Assembly (NCBI GenBank): GCA_900538575.1
Contig: UPZA01000004.1
Location: forward strand, 124,001 to 188,000
From: an uncultured Ruminococcus sp.
GTDB lineage: Bacteria > Bacillota > Clostridia > Oscillospirales > Ruminococcaceae
Reading direction: 5' to 3'
Length of the DNA: 64,000 bases
Within the stretch, counting starts at the first letter, position 1; the number at the start of each line of letters is the position of its first letter. Both the position numbers and the translations under genes were made by a program. A model generated the notes under the pieces. The model was not told the origin of the DNA. It worked only from the letters and a program-made list of their open reading frames with translations, and searched no databases. Of the stretch, positions 25,567 to 34,960 are shown piece after piece.

Positions 25567-26255
25567 GCAAATGCTCCTTCTGATATATTATAGACCTTAT
25601 CGCAGAGTCCGTCCATAAATTCTAAATCGTGAAAAATACCGATCATACTTGTTCCCTCTTTTTTCAGCTTCATAAGCATTTCCTTAACGGGAATTTTCGA
25701 CTCATTGTCAAGAGAAGCAGTCGGTTCATCAAGAAGCATCAAACGAGGTTTTTTTACCATAGTATGTGCAAGATTTAAGCGAAGCCTTTCGCCCCCGGAA
25801 AAAGTATTCGGGTAGATGTCCCAAAGATTTTCCGGCAGACGAAAATAACAAAGCATTTCCTCTGCTCTTTTTTCCGAATCAAGCTTATTTTCTCCGATCT
25901 CCAGAAGCGCCTGCATGACGTGTTCTTTTGCGGTAGTTCTCGGCATAACACTCAGAAACTGTGATACATATCCTATTTCATGATTTCTGATATAGATAAT
26001 TTTACGTTCCGGAGCCTCAGAAAGATTGATTTTTCCAAAAGCTGTGCTGTCGTAAATAATATCGCCCCATGAAGGAATATAGGTGCGGTTAATACATTTC
26101 AGTATAGTGGATTTTCCCGCGCCTGATCTGCCGACAATGCCAATAAAATCACCCTGTTCAAGCGTAAAACTTATATTTTCGCAGGAACGGATCATGCGGT
26201 TTGCATGATGCATACAGAACTGTTTCCCAAGATTGCTGATTGTAAGTATACTCAT
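25563..26255 (-). CDS. phnL: C-P lyase complex ATP-binding protein PhnL
   Basis: A 230-residue ABC-type ATPase without partner membrane protein. Walker A G-R-S-G-A-G-K-S-T, the signature T-F-S-G-G-E-R-L-R-L-N, Walker B L-M-L-L-D-E-P-T-A-S-L-D and a late G-I-F-H-D-L are all present. PhnL and PhnK associate with the PhnGHIJ core; PhnI, with PhnG, H and L, loads the phosphonate on to ribose triphosphate. It overlaps phnM by four bases. Confidence 0.87.
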   Translation of the reverse strand: MSILTISNLGKQFCMHHANRMIRSCENISFTLEQGDFIGIVGRSGAGKSTILKCINRTYIPSWGDIIYDSTAFGKINLSEAPERKIIYIRNHEIGYVSQFLSVMPRTTAKEHVMQALLEIGENKLDSEKRAEEMLCYFRLPENLWDIYPNTFSGGERLRLNLAHTMVKKPRLMLLDEPTASLDNESKIPVKEMLMKLKKEGTSMIGIFHDLEFMDGLCDKVYNISEGAFA

Positions 26256-27430
26256 AATGACTGCCTCCTGTATTCCACCCGCGAAGTGGTTTTTCCATCA
26301 ACAAGAACGTGCGTTACAACAGGATAGCCGTCCAAAATATCGGCAATAACAATATCTGCTTTTTTTCCGGCTTCAAGCGAGCCGTAATCTTTATCAATTC
26401 CCATTGCTTTCGCCGGATTCAGCGATACCTTGTTGACCATATCGGGAAGCTTCTGTCCGTATTTTTCACACATTACAAAAAGACTGTGCAGCAGCGCCTG
26501 CGGAAAATAGTCGGAACAAAGAATATCCACGCTATTATTTTCGATTGCATTTGCCGCGGACATGTTACCGGAATGAGAGCCGCCCAGAAGAATATTAGGC
26601 GCTCCCGCAACGGTATAGAATCCCATTTCATGGGCTGTTTTGGCTGTTTCTTCAGTAATGGGAAATTCGCTGATATTTACGCCAAGCTTCTTATTCAGCT
26701 TCAGTTTTTCTTCTGTATCATCATCATGAGAGGCAACTGTAATGCCATTTTCCTGCGCCATCTCTGCTAATTCCTTAAGCTGTTCAAAGGAAAGCGTGTC
26801 TTTTGTTTTATGATACTCCATAACCTCGTCAAAGGTTTTTCCTTCGTTTTCCATTCCGTTATATTTATCCACCGTATCACGATAAACCTCCAGATTACGG
26901 TACTGTCCTTGTCCGGGCGTATGATCCATGAAAGAAATCTCATGAATCAGATGTCTTTTAATCATATCCTTTGCAATATCATACCCGTCAACATTATCAA
27001 TTTCAAGGCGCAGATGAAAACGATGATGAATAAGATGAAAACGGCTCTGGATATCTTCAATCAGATTTGCCATTTTTAAAACGCTTTCTTTATTGCGCAG
27101 AGGACTTTTGCCTAGAAGTTCGTCTTTATACAAAGAAAAAGAATGATATATCGTCGTAATGCCAAGCTGTAACAATTCCTTTTCACATTCCTTCAGCGCA
27201 AGCTCAAAAGGAAACTTTGCAGTGGGGCGCGGATAGATAAATTGCTCTATTTTATCCGAGTGAACGTCTATAAATCCCGGCATGACATATCTTCCGTGCG
27301 CGTTTATAACCTTGTCCGCCGAAACCTTTTCGCCGGTAATACTGATAATCCTATCATTTTCAATCAGCAGCGTCTTGCTGTCTATCACTTCATCAGGCGT
27401 AATAATTCTTCCGTTTTTAATTGCAATCAT
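26252..27430 (-). CDS. phnM: Alkylphosphonate ribose triphosphate diphosphatase PhnM
   Basis: A 392-residue amidohydrolase-fold enzyme that removes pyrophosphate from ribose 1-phosphonate 5-triphosphate. Family marks are G-R-I-I-T-P-D at the start, V-M-P-G-F-I-D-V-H-S-D, S-F-M-D-H-T-P-G-Q-G-Q near 185, S-H-D-D-D-T, and L-N-P-A-K-A-M-G-I near the end. I chose the ATG at 27430, which has AAGGAG upstream; a longer frame overlaps the phnK end but lacks a ribosome site. Confidence 0.92.
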   Translation of the reverse strand: MIAIKNGRIITPDEVIDSKTLLIENDRIISITGEKVSADKVINAHGRYVMPGFIDVHSDKIEQFIYPRPTAKFPFELALKECEKELLQLGITTIYHSFSLYKDELLGKSPLRNKESVLKMANLIEDIQSRFHLIHHRFHLRLEIDNVDGYDIAKDMIKRHLIHEISFMDHTPGQGQYRNLEVYRDTVDKYNGMENEGKTFDEVMEYHKTKDTLSFEQLKELAEMAQENGITVASHDDDTEEKLKLNKKLGVNISEFPITEETAKTAHEMGFYTVAGAPNILLGGSHSGNMSAANAIENNSVDILCSDYFPQALLHSLFVMCEKYGQKLPDMVNKVSLNPAKAMGIDKDYGSLEAGKKADIVIADILDGYPVVTHVLVDGKTTSRVEYRRQSL

Positions 27431-27446
27431 AAAATGACTTTCTCCT

Positions 27447-28280
27447 TTATAACAATGAATGTACAAGCTGCTGCGTATAAGCTTGCTGAGGATCTTCTAA
27501 AATCTGATCCGTAAGACCGCTTTCAATAATCTTTCCGTCAAGCATAACAACCGTTCTGTCAGCAAGCATTCTGATAACCGCAAGATCGTGAGATACAAGA
27601 AGAATCGAAATTCCATACTCCGCTTTTATTTTCCGTATCAAATCAAGAACTCTCGCCTGAACAGATAAATCAAGACCTGTAGTAACTTCATCAAGAAGCA
27701 AAACAGACGGGTTATTGGCGAGCGCTTTTGAAATCTGAACACGCTGCTGCATTCCTCCTGAAAAATTTTTAGGAGCTTCACTCATACGTGATGTAAGAAT
27801 TTCCACGGCTGAAAGCAGTTCTTCAGCGCGCTTTGTCATGTAACGCGCATTGCGATTGCCGGCAGAAATTAATTTTTCCGCAATATTTGACGCCGCTGAA
27901 TATTCCATTCGCAGTCCACGAATAGGATTCTGATACACCATTCCCATCACACTGTTTTTGATATGACGTTTTTCCGCAGCGCTTGCGGTCCATATACTTT
28001 CAGAACCATTTTTATATCCGTCAAGAAATGCTTCTCCGGAGGTTGGCTCAATATCAAAATATAAGCTTTGCATAAGCGTAGACTTGCCGGAACCGCTTTC
28101 ACCGACAATTCCAAGTACTTCTCCGGGATAAACGTCAAGTGAAATATTATTTGCCGCCCAGACCGTACCGCAGACAGTACATCTGTTTTTTTCAAGATGC
28201 GTCCGGCATTTTTCACAGCCGCGGCCATAGCGAACTGTAAGATTATTAACGCTTAGGACCGGCTTTTCATCAATTGTCAT
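27447..28280 (-). CDS. phnK: C-P lyase complex ATP-binding protein PhnK with a four-Cys insertion
   Basis: A 277-residue ABC-type ATPase that docks on PhnJ in the C-P lyase complex. Walker A is at 60-67, the signature N-F-S-G-G-M-Q-Q-R-V-Q near 180, Walker B L-L-L-D-E-V-T-T-G-L-D after it. Compared with E. coli PhnK there is an insertion at about 20-42 with Cys22-x2-Cys25-x8-Cys34-x2-Cys37, a likely zinc ribbon. I chose the ATG at 28280, inside the end of phnJ; the longer frame upstream is a shadow of phnJ. Confidence 0.87.
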   Translation of the reverse strand: MTIDEKPVLSVNNLTVRYGRGCEKCRTHLEKNRCTVCGTVWAANNISLDVYPGEVLGIVGESGSGKSTLMQSLYFDIEPTSGEAFLDGYKNGSESIWTASAAEKRHIKNSVMGMVYQNPIRGLRMEYSAASNIAEKLISAGNRNARYMTKRAEELLSAVEILTSRMSEAPKNFSGGMQQRVQISKALANNPSVLLLDEVTTGLDLSVQARVLDLIRKIKAEYGISILLVSHDLAVIRMLADRTVVMLDGKIIESGLTDQILEDPQQAYTQQLVHSLL

Positions 28281-29115
28281 GAGAACGTACCTCCCTGCAA
28301 TAAGCTGTATCTGAACACTGATAAACTTTTTCACCTGTTTTTTCATCGAACATCTCATCAAGATATGTATTCGTACTGCCGCAGAACCGGCAGCATTTAC
28401 CTTTGAAATTTTCACGTTCAAAAGGTACGTCATCAAATGCAAGGGATTCCACATTTGTATACGGCGGTATAGCATATATTTTTTTCTCTCTGCCTGCGCC
28501 AAACAAATATAGGCACTCCGACTGATGAAGCTTTGGGTTATCAAATTTCGGAATAGGACTGGGATTCATAATATATCTGTTTTCAACGGTACATGGATAT
28601 TCCGTAGGAATTGTTACTTTACCGTATTTCACGATACTTTCGTACAGTTGTAGCCAAATAGGTGCATAATCCATTTCAGCGTGCATTTTTTTTGTGACTT
28701 CTTCTTTCGGCTCTACGATACGCAGCGGTTCCGGAATTGGAACCTGAAATACAAGAATCTGGTCGTTTCTCAGAGGAGTTTCAGGAATGCGGTGACGTGA
28801 TTGTATAAGCGTTGCTTCGCGGGCGCTTTCGGTGGTTTCCGCATCGGTACACAGCTTTACAAATTTCTTGATATTTACGGCATTTACGCTGTCGTCGCTT
28901 CCTTGGTCAATAACTTTTAATATATCCGAAGGACCTATTAACGAAAGAGTAAGCTGAATGCCGCCCGTTCCCCAGCCTCTGCCAATAGGCAGTTCTCTTG
29001 AGCCAAAAGGCACCTGATATCCCGGTATTGCCACAGCTTTCAGGATACGGCGGCGTATTTCACGCTTTGAGCCTTCGTCTAAAAAAGCGTAGTTATACTG
29101 TTCATTTCTTTTCAT
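28270..29115 (-). CDS. phnJ: Carbon-phosphorus lyase PhnJ (radical SAM)
   Basis: A 281-residue enzyme that breaks the carbon-phosphorus bond using an iron-sulfur cluster and S-adenosylmethionine. The cluster and thiyl cysteines follow Cys242-x2-Cys245-x21-Cys267-x5-Cys273, matching the E. coli spacing exactly, and Gly32 is in the position of the glycyl radical. The R-G-W-G-T-G-G-I-Q motif lies near 46-54. The start overlaps the phnI stop. Confidence 0.95.
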   Translation of the reverse strand: MKRNEQYNYAFLDEGSKREIRRRILKAVAIPGYQVPFGSRELPIGRGWGTGGIQLTLSLIGPSDILKVIDQGSDDSVNAVNIKKFVKLCTDAETTESAREATLIQSRHRIPETPLRNDQILVFQVPIPEPLRIVEPKEEVTKKMHAEMDYAPIWLQLYESIVKYGKVTIPTEYPCTVENRYIMNPSPIPKFDNPKLHQSECLYLFGAGREKKIYAIPPYTNVESLAFDDVPFERENFKGKCCRFCGSTNTYLDEMFDEKTGEKVYQCSDTAYCREVRSHDN

Positions 29116-30175
29116 TACTTTGATTCCCCCGTGTTTTTCTCACTGCATCAAGCTTTGATTGGAATGTGACATAATGAGGCAGCTTCAGGTGTGAAATAAA
29201 ACCGTTCATTTCAAGACAATCGCCATGAGTCAGCACAAATTCCTCGTCCTGAGCCGGATAATCTCCACCCTGTTCCAGTTCTCTGTCAATCACGGCCATT
29301 GCAATCGCTTTATTTTCATTTCTGCCGAAAACAGCGCCGTAACCGCAGGCAAGCTTCAATTGTTTTTCATCGCTTGCCGAATAAAAAGTTTCCGCTTCTG
29401 TCAGCAGTATTTCGCCAAGAGAAATAGTTTCTTCTTTCTTATAAGGATATGGTATTTCAAGTTCCACATAACCGCTGCGAAGTTCTCCAACAGTGGGATG
29501 AACCTGACCGAAACCTCTCAGAACCGAATAGGAAAGCCCTGAAAGAAAACCCGTATCGGCTCTTGTCATGGTTTGCAGTCTTGCACTTCTTGCAGCCGGA
29601 AATTCAAGCAGTTTCTCTGTTACATCACATGGCGGCGTATTATCCTCGTCATAAGTATCTATCAGTCCTTCCTTTTTAAGCAGCGAAGAAACTCTATCAT
29701 AGAATTTTATTTTTTCAGGAGCCTGCTCCGCTAAAATTTGTTTGAATCTTTCGCTCAGCTCAGATGAATTTTCGTTTTCACTTTCAAAATGTATCAGCCT
29801 ATGCGTGTAATCATAGGTTGCACCTAAAAGCTGTCCGCCGGGAATATCCTTGAAGGCCGCTGAAATACGTCTGATAATTCGCATATTGTCAGTATTTACA
29901 GGCGCTGTGTAATGACTGCGTTTCAATGTAGAACGGTATGCACGAAGCAGAAAAACCGCTTCTTCTGTAGAGCCTTCGCATTGTTTTAAGGCCAGGGCGG
30001 CATAGGACTTTGCATAAAGCCCGGCTTCGCTCATTACCTTGTCGATCAGCAAACCGAATTTTTCCGTAACCGACTCCAATTCGATATCTTTATCTGTGCC
30101 GCTGCGGTAGTAATCAAGAAGCTGAATGCTTGCTTCAATTGCCTCTTCACCGCCGGAAACCGCTGAATATGCCAT
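29102..30175 (-). CDS. phnI: C-P lyase core subunit PhnI
   Basis: A 357-residue core subunit that joins the phosphonate to the C1 of ribose in ATP, displacing adenine. Recognised by the start M-A-Y-S-A-V-S-G-G-E-E-A-I, by R-G-F-G-Q-V-H-P-T-V-G-E-L-R near 225, and by the late D-E-E-F-V-L-T-H-G-D. Shares one base with phnH and overlaps phnJ by 14 bases. Confidence 0.93.
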   Translation of the reverse strand: MAYSAVSGGEEAIEASIQLLDYYRSGTDKDIELESVTEKFGLLIDKVMSEAGLYAKSYAALALKQCEGSTEEAVFLLRAYRSTLKRSHYTAPVNTDNMRIIRRISAAFKDIPGGQLLGATYDYTHRLIHFESENENSSELSERFKQILAEQAPEKIKFYDRVSSLLKKEGLIDTYDEDNTPPCDVTEKLLEFPAARSARLQTMTRADTGFLSGLSYSVLRGFGQVHPTVGELRSGYVELEIPYPYKKEETISLGEILLTEAETFYSASDEKQLKLACGYGAVFGRNENKAIAMAVIDRELEQGGDYPAQDEEFVLTHGDCLEMNGFISHLKLPHYVTFQSKLDAVRKTRGNQSNEKK

Positions 30176-30750
30176 CAGGAACTCCTCCTTTTTACAAGAC
30201 GTGGAATGCAGGCAACTTCCCCGCTTTCCGTTACAAAAATCATATCAATGCCTGTCGGATACTCATACTCGCATTTATCACGGAGACTAATGGAATTATA
30301 TATAATATCCGAACATGAAAACTTTAATGTACCGTCAATTCCGGGACCGTAAAGTTCCATGATATTATCGTGATTTTTGTTATTTTTAATTATTAACACC
30401 GCGCTTTTATGAGGATCGGTAAGCGTTCCGCATTTTGCCTTCTCAAAAATATCCGGAAGCATTTTTAAATCTGAAACAAAGATAAAATCAGCATTGGAAA
30501 TATCCGCTTGTTCAGAGAGCGTTACAAGCTGAATATCTCTTTCAAGCTCTTCATTACCGCATCCCGAAAAGGTTACTTCATTATCAAGCAAAGTCACAGC
30601 AAGGGCAATAAATTCCTTATATTCGCCAAAGAGTCTGCTCTTTTGCTCTGCAATCGACACTGTTCTCGCAGGATTTGACATTGCTTCAAGTACCTTTCTG
30701 AATACAACTTGTGTATCAAAAACCTCGTCGAAACTATGAAGTGTATTCAT
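30175..30750 (-). CDS. phnH: C-P lyase core subunit PhnH
   Basis: A 191-residue core subunit, required for ribosylation of phosphonate together with PhnG, PhnI and PhnL. Typical segments are F-D-T-Q-V-V-F-R-K-V-L-E-A-M-S-N-P-A-R near the start and Y-P-T-G-I-D-M-I-F-V near the end. It overlaps phnG by four bases and phnI by one. Confidence 0.92.
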   Translation of the reverse strand: MNTLHSFDEVFDTQVVFRKVLEAMSNPARTVSIAEQKSRLFGEYKEFIALAVTLLDNEVTFSGCGNEELERDIQLVTLSEQADISNADFIFVSDLKMLPDIFEKAKCGTLTDPHKSAVLIIKNNKNHDNIMELYGPGIDGTLKFSCSDIIYNSISLRDKCEYEYPTGIDMIFVTESGEVACIPRLVKRRSS

Positions 30751-31172
30751 TCATTAACCTCCGAATCCATTGCGTGAAAGTCGACTTTCGTCTTTTGGAA
30801 CATAGCGTTTTCACGTTCCTTTTTGAGAACTTGTTCTTTTTCCCACTCAATGAGAATATCGTATTCTGTAAAAACTCCTTTATTGCAGGCTGCGTCAATG
30901 ACCGCCATATTCAGAACTTTATCAAAATCATCGCCAATTGTTACAGCCGTTCCTACGACGTCGTCGAGGGAAACGACAGCTTCACAGACAATTGTTTCGC
31001 CAATGTAGAAAAGACTGTTTTTAACAGGCTCTCGCATCTGAATCATAGCGAGCGATTTTTCAGGCTTTTTTATAATTGTAATTCTGTGACTCTTCTGAAC
31101 AGAATTTCCCATCGCAATTACATCAGAACGCTCCGCACCGGAAAGGATACGGAAGAGTCGTTTTTTTTCCAT
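30747..31172 (-). CDS. phnG: C-P lyase core subunit PhnG
   Basis: A 141-residue core subunit of the PhnGHIJ complex. It shows the family pattern of an early R-x2-L, P-V-x-N-S-L-F-Y-I-G-E near 53 and V-V-G-T-A-V-T-I-G-D-D-F near 75. It begins 11 bases after the second permease gene, so import and catalysis are one operon. Confidence 0.88.
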   Translation of the reverse strand: MEKKRLFRILSGAERSDVIAMGNSVQKSHRITIIKKPEKSLAMIQMREPVKNSLFYIGETIVCEAVVSLDDVVGTAVTIGDDFDKVLNMAVIDAACNKGVFTEYDILIEWEKEQVLKKERENAMFQKTKVDFHAMDSEVNE

Positions 31173-31183
31173 GTTGATTCTCC

Positions 31184-32044
31184 TTATTTTACTTTTGCTT
31201 TAATTTTAGTTGATACCGTTTCGAGAATAATAACGGTGATTACCACAATATAGGTCAGAAATCCCATTTCATGCAGGTCAAAATAAAAGCTGCCTGCCAT
31301 AAACAGATTAAAACCGATTCCTCCTGCGCCTGCCGCTGCGCCGACTGCTACAGCATTTGTGAAATTGATTTCAAAACGCATAAACGTCCACGCCACCATT
31401 CTGCTGACAGAAGCCGGAATAATCGCCTGAAATACGATTTGCCAGAAGCTTGCGCCGCTTGCACGCAGAGCTTCTATTGTACCGTTGTCAATTTCCTCAA
31501 TGGACTCCGCATAAACCTTTGTGAGATAGGCAAAGCTGTGAAATGTCAGACCAACAACAGCTGCAACGCTTCCAAGACCTGCCGATACTGCAAAAATCAG
31601 TACCCATAAAACAGTCGGAACTGCTCTGACCAATGCGACAATGCTTTTTATAATATTTGCAGTTACAGACGAAGAAATATTCTTCGCGCAGAGAAGCGAG
31701 CAGAAAAAAGCAAGAACCGCGCCGAATACCGTGGACAAAACGCCAAGGCAAAATGTAATCAGCAGCTGATATAAAATAGAACTCACGGAATCTCTTGAAA
31801 GCTTCGGCTGTAAAAACACTGCTTTGATATTGTGAAAAGTTGCAGATACGGCGTCAAAAAAATCAATATCCTTATAATCAAAGGTCATAAAAGCATATAT
31901 TGTGAGCAATATCAGCGATACTCCCAGAATTTTCATTGCAATGCCGCTTTTGCTCTGTATGCCGACTTTTATTTTGCCGTTTCTATGTCGCTTTGCATGT
32001 GAATTCCAAATACTTCTTTCTGTAAGAAAAACCGAATTTTCCAT
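31184..32044 (-). CDS. phnE: Phosphonate ABC transporter permease PhnE, second copy
   Basis: A 286-residue permease with about six hydrophobic helices and the coupling segment E-A-L-R-A-S-G-A-S-F-W-Q-I near 205. It has an N-terminal soluble extension of about 30 residues. It shares one base with the other permease gene; the two probably form a heterodimer that imports phosphonates. Confidence 0.88.
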   Translation of the reverse strand: MENSVFLTERSIWNSHAKRHRNGKIKVGIQSKSGIAMKILGVSLILLTIYAFMTFDYKDIDFFDAVSATFHNIKAVFLQPKLSRDSVSSILYQLLITFCLGVLSTVFGAVLAFFCSLLCAKNISSSVTANIIKSIVALVRAVPTVLWVLIFAVSAGLGSVAAVVGLTFHSFAYLTKVYAESIEEIDNGTIEALRASGASFWQIVFQAIIPASVSRMVAWTFMRFEINFTNAVAVGAAAGAGGIGFNLFMAGSFYFDLHEMGFLTYIVVITVIILETVSTKIKAKVK

Positions 32045-32838
32045 TACATAATCACTCTCCTTATCAGATTTGAAAATGTTTCAATTGCAATTACCATAAC
32101 AATAATCAGCAGCACTACAAGACTTGCGGAACTGAAGTCCAGACGCTTGTAATACATATCAAACAGATAGCCGATTCCCGTTGCGGTCAGCATTCCGATA
32201 AGTGTGGAACTTCTAATATTTGTTTCAATCATGTACAGAACCCATGTAACAATTCCTGTTATGGAGGAAGGAATAATTCCCTGAAATACGATTTGAATAA
32301 AACTCGCTCCCGAGGCTTGCAGCGCCTCAATGCAAGAGGAACTTACCTCGTCAATGGTTTCTATAAATGCTCTTGTCAGCATTCCGAATGTTGTGAAAAA
32401 CAACGCAAAAAATCCTGTTAAAATATTTTGTCCAAATGAAAACATTAACAGCATTGCCCATACTACATCGGGAACATTCCGAAAAAATGCCGCAATAATT
32501 CTCACAGTCCTGTTGATTATACCATTGAATCCAGTCGCCTTTGAACCGAATAAACTGAAAAAGAATGCGCAGACCGCTGCGATTACTGTAACCGCAGCCG
32601 ACAATAACGCCGTTTCAATCAATTTATCAACAATTTTAGGCAGACGTTTCATAGCAAGTTCATCGGGCATCAGATTTTCGGCAATCCATGCAAAAGCTTG
32701 GGGAAAGGAGGATACCCCCTGTGCTAAGTGAAACTGCGTAACAAATGACGAGCCGAAGTAAAGAAGCAGAAAAACAATAATGACAGCCGTATATGTAAGC
32801 TTGCGTTTTACAAAAACTTTTTTAATCTGTCCGTCCAT
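32044..32838 (-). CDS. phnE: Phosphonate ABC transporter permease PhnE, first copy
   Basis: A 264-residue permease with about six hydrophobic helices and the coupling segment E-A-L-Q-A-S-G-A-S-F near 170. It lies one base after phnC. Paired permeases are usual in Gram-positive phosphonate transporters. Confidence 0.88.
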   Translation of the reverse strand: MDGQIKKVFVKRKLTYTAVIIVFLLLYFGSSFVTQFHLAQGVSSFPQAFAWIAENLMPDELAMKRLPKIVDKLIETALLSAAVTVIAAVCAFFFSLFGSKATGFNGIINRTVRIIAAFFRNVPDVVWAMLLMFSFGQNILTGFFALFFTTFGMLTRAFIETIDEVSSSCIEALQASGASFIQIVFQGIIPSSITGIVTWVLYMIETNIRSSTLIGMLTATGIGYLFDMYYKRLDFSSASLVVLLIIVMVIAIETFSNLIRRVIM

Positions 32839-32839
32839 A

Positions 32840-33616
32840 TTAAGCTCCCTGTGAATCCATTATCAAATCGCTGTCGGAGGATTGATAAATCTCGTGAATC
32901 TTTTTCTTCGTCAGTTCTTCGGGCGTTCCGTCAAATACAATTTTCCCCGACGAAACGCCCAGAATGCGCTGCGAGTATTTCATTGCGACCTCTACCTGAT
33001 GGAGATTCACAATACATGTGATTTTCTGCTTTTGATTTATCTGTGAAAGATGATCCATAATCGTTTTTGAAGCTTTTGGATCGAGAGAAGCTATCGGCTC
33101 GTCACAAAGAATCAGTTTCGGTTCCTGCATAATAGCGCGGGCAATACCCACACGCTGTTTCTGTCCTCCGGAAAGTGCGTCGCAGCGTTTATATGCTTGT
33201 TCAGCCAGTCCAAGCTCGTTCAATATGAAGAAAGCCTTTTCTTTTTCTGTTTCACTATAACTTCCTAACATACCGCTGATTGCAGATTTTTGTCCAAGTC
33301 TGCCGTGCAGTACATTCTCAATAACGCTGAGCCGGTCAACTAAATTATAATGCTGAAAAATCATGCCTGTTTTAGTACGGACTCTTCTTAGATCTCTTTT
33401 TCCAAGGCTGAGAATATCATCTCCGTCATAAATTATATTTCCGTCTGTCGCGTCAATCAAACGATTTATACAGCGCAGTATGGTGGATTTTCCTGCGCCC
33501 GACGGTCCTATAATTGATACAAATTCGCCTTTTTCAACAGAAAATGAAACATCATCCAAAGCTTTTGTGGAATTATTATATACCTTGTTTACATGCTGAA
33601 ACTCCAGAATAGGCAT
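32840..33616 (-). CDS. phnC: Phosphonate ABC transporter ATP-binding protein PhnC
   Basis: A 258-residue ATPase that powers phosphonate import. Walker A G-P-S-G-A-G-K-S-T, Q-loop M-I-F-Q-H-Y, the signature A-L-S-G-G-Q-K-Q-R-V, Walker B L-I-L-C-D-E-P and N-L-H-Q-V-E switch are present. GAGGTGG lies just before the ATG; phnD ends 14 bases upstream. Confidence 0.93.
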   Translation of the reverse strand: MPILEFQHVNKVYNNSTKALDDVSFSVEKGEFVSIIGPSGAGKSTILRCINRLIDATDGNIIYDGDDILSLGKRDLRRVRTKTGMIFQHYNLVDRLSVIENVLHGRLGQKSAISGMLGSYSETEKEKAFFILNELGLAEQAYKRCDALSGGQKQRVGIARAIMQEPKLILCDEPIASLDPKASKTIMDHLSQINQKQKITCIVNLHQVEVAMKYSQRILGVSSGKIVFDGTPEELTKKKIHEIYQSSDSDLIMDSQGA

Positions 33617-33630
33617 TTTTCCACCTCATC

Positions 33631-34725
33631 TCATGATTCCATATTGCGGATCGGATCATACCAGGAATCCTCCACAGTCAGAAAGCACATTTCTTCGGAT
33701 TTCTTTTCATAAAGTCCGAGTTCTCCGGAATCATCGGTATAAAATATAAGCGGATTGCCGCTTACCGCGTCGGAAGTAAACAGTTCTTGTATTGCTTTTA
33801 CATCTTCCGGACTGATAACGTCTCCGTTATAAGCAAACGGACCGTTCAAAACAGGGATAGATTGAATTACCGTATATTCTGCACCTGTTACAGTATCAAA
33901 CGGAGCGGAAGCGTTACTCTTGATCGCGTAAACGCTGCCTGTTTCGTGTTCATTTCCGCTTACATGGTCTGCATAGGGAGCAAGCTCAATATCGCAAAAG
34001 GCAGCAACATCGCATTTACCGGACAGCAGATTAAACGCTGAGCCTTGATGAGAACCGCCGAACAGAACTTCAGAGAAAAACGCGTCGTTTCCTCCTTCAA
34101 TCAGATCGTCAACAATGAGATCGTCGGAAGAGAAATGAGAAATGATATTATTCGTAGGAACCTTAAATCCTGAAGTTGAGCTGTTGGAAACAAAGGATAT
34201 TTTACTGCCCTTAATATTGTCAATAGAATATGATCCGCCGTTTTTGTAATTATCTGCGTCAGCGCTGTTGACAGCAAAAAAGCTATAATACAGCGCGTCG
34301 TCCAGCGTACCAGATTCTCCGGACTGTACAAACAACGGATTCACAGCATTATTGGCGCTTTTAGCCTGAATATAGCCTTCAGCTCCCATGACGCATCCGA
34401 TTTGTGCAGTACCGTTGGAAAGAGATTCTATGGCAATTGCGTAGTCTGTAGTCAGCTTCTGATCTACTTTTTTGCCGGTAGCCTGTTCTATCAATCTTCC
34501 GATCTCGTCTCTTGCCCCTTGATAATCCTCTGCGGATTCATTAGGATACCATACAAGCGTAATGGTATCAGAATACTTATCATCTGATTTTTGGGATTCT
34601 TCCTTAATAGAAGACGAATTTTGCACAGTTTCCTTCGAATTATTTTCCGTACCAGCACAGCCTGTAATACTGCCGCAAATCATTGCAATTGCAAGGAATG
34701 CCGACCATTTGTGCTTTCTGTTCAT
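33631..34725 (-). CDS. phnD: Phosphonate-binding lipoprotein PhnD
   Basis: A 364-residue solute-binding lipoprotein with signal peptide and lipobox I-T-G-C (about residues 20-23), then a Ser/Lys/Asn-rich tether. Phosphonate-binding family features include T-L-V-W-Y-P-N-E-S, the T-D-Y-A-I-A-I-E-S-L-S-N-G strand-helix, and the T-S-G-F-K-V-P binding loop. First gene of the phn operon; AAGGAGC lies upstream of the ATG. Confidence 0.9.
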   Translation of the reverse strand: MNRKHKWSAFLAIAMICGSITGCAGTENNSKETVQNSSSIKEESQKSDDKYSDTITLVWYPNESAEDYQGARDEIGRLIEQATGKKVDQKLTTDYAIAIESLSNGTAQIGCVMGAEGYIQAKSANNAVNPLFVQSGESGTLDDALYYSFFAVNSADADNYKNGGSYSIDNIKGSKISFVSNSSTSGFKVPTNNIISHFSSDDLIVDDLIEGGNDAFFSEVLFGGSHQGSAFNLLSGKCDVAAFCDIELAPYADHVSGNEHETGSVYAIKSNASAPFDTVTGAEYTVIQSIPVLNGPFAYNGDVISPEDVKAIQELFTSDAVSGNPLIFYTDDSGELGLYEKKSEEMCFLTVEDSWYDPIRNMES

Positions 34726-34784
34726 AGTAAAGCTCCTTTTTAAATGATAATTTCTGAAATCACTTTTGGATGGATTTCACGTTT

Positions 34785-34813
34785 ATTATACTGGTCAAAT
34801 GTAAAGTCTGCTG
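34785..34813 (-). promoter_or_regulatory. Probable promoter of the phn operon
   Basis: A minus-strand TATAAT (34790-34785) lies about 60 bases before phnD. At the expected -35 position the sequence is CAGCAG, far from consensus, which fits a promoter that needs an activator. Confidence 0.45.
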
Positions 34814-34960
34814 TCATTTTAAAGTTAAGTGTATGAAAAATTTTAAACGTTTCGAATTAATTTAATTTAACAAAAAATTTACCGCTCTTAAAAAACATTT
34901 TATCTTCAGTTTATATACATTACAGCTAAAAATATGATATAATGTTATAGAGGTGATAGT

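Noticed and set aside
28281..28544. N-terminal extension of PhnK
   Set aside because: These codons lie within phnJ in another frame. The ATG at 28280 gives the family start.
30711..31253. 180-codon open frame opposite phnG and phnH
   Set aside because: Antisense to conserved overlapping phn genes and without recognisable motif or start site.
34785..34850. TGTTYAYA-type box before phnD
   Set aside because: TTTACA, TTAACT and TTCATA occur but not at consistent 11-bp spacing, so I do not call a box here.
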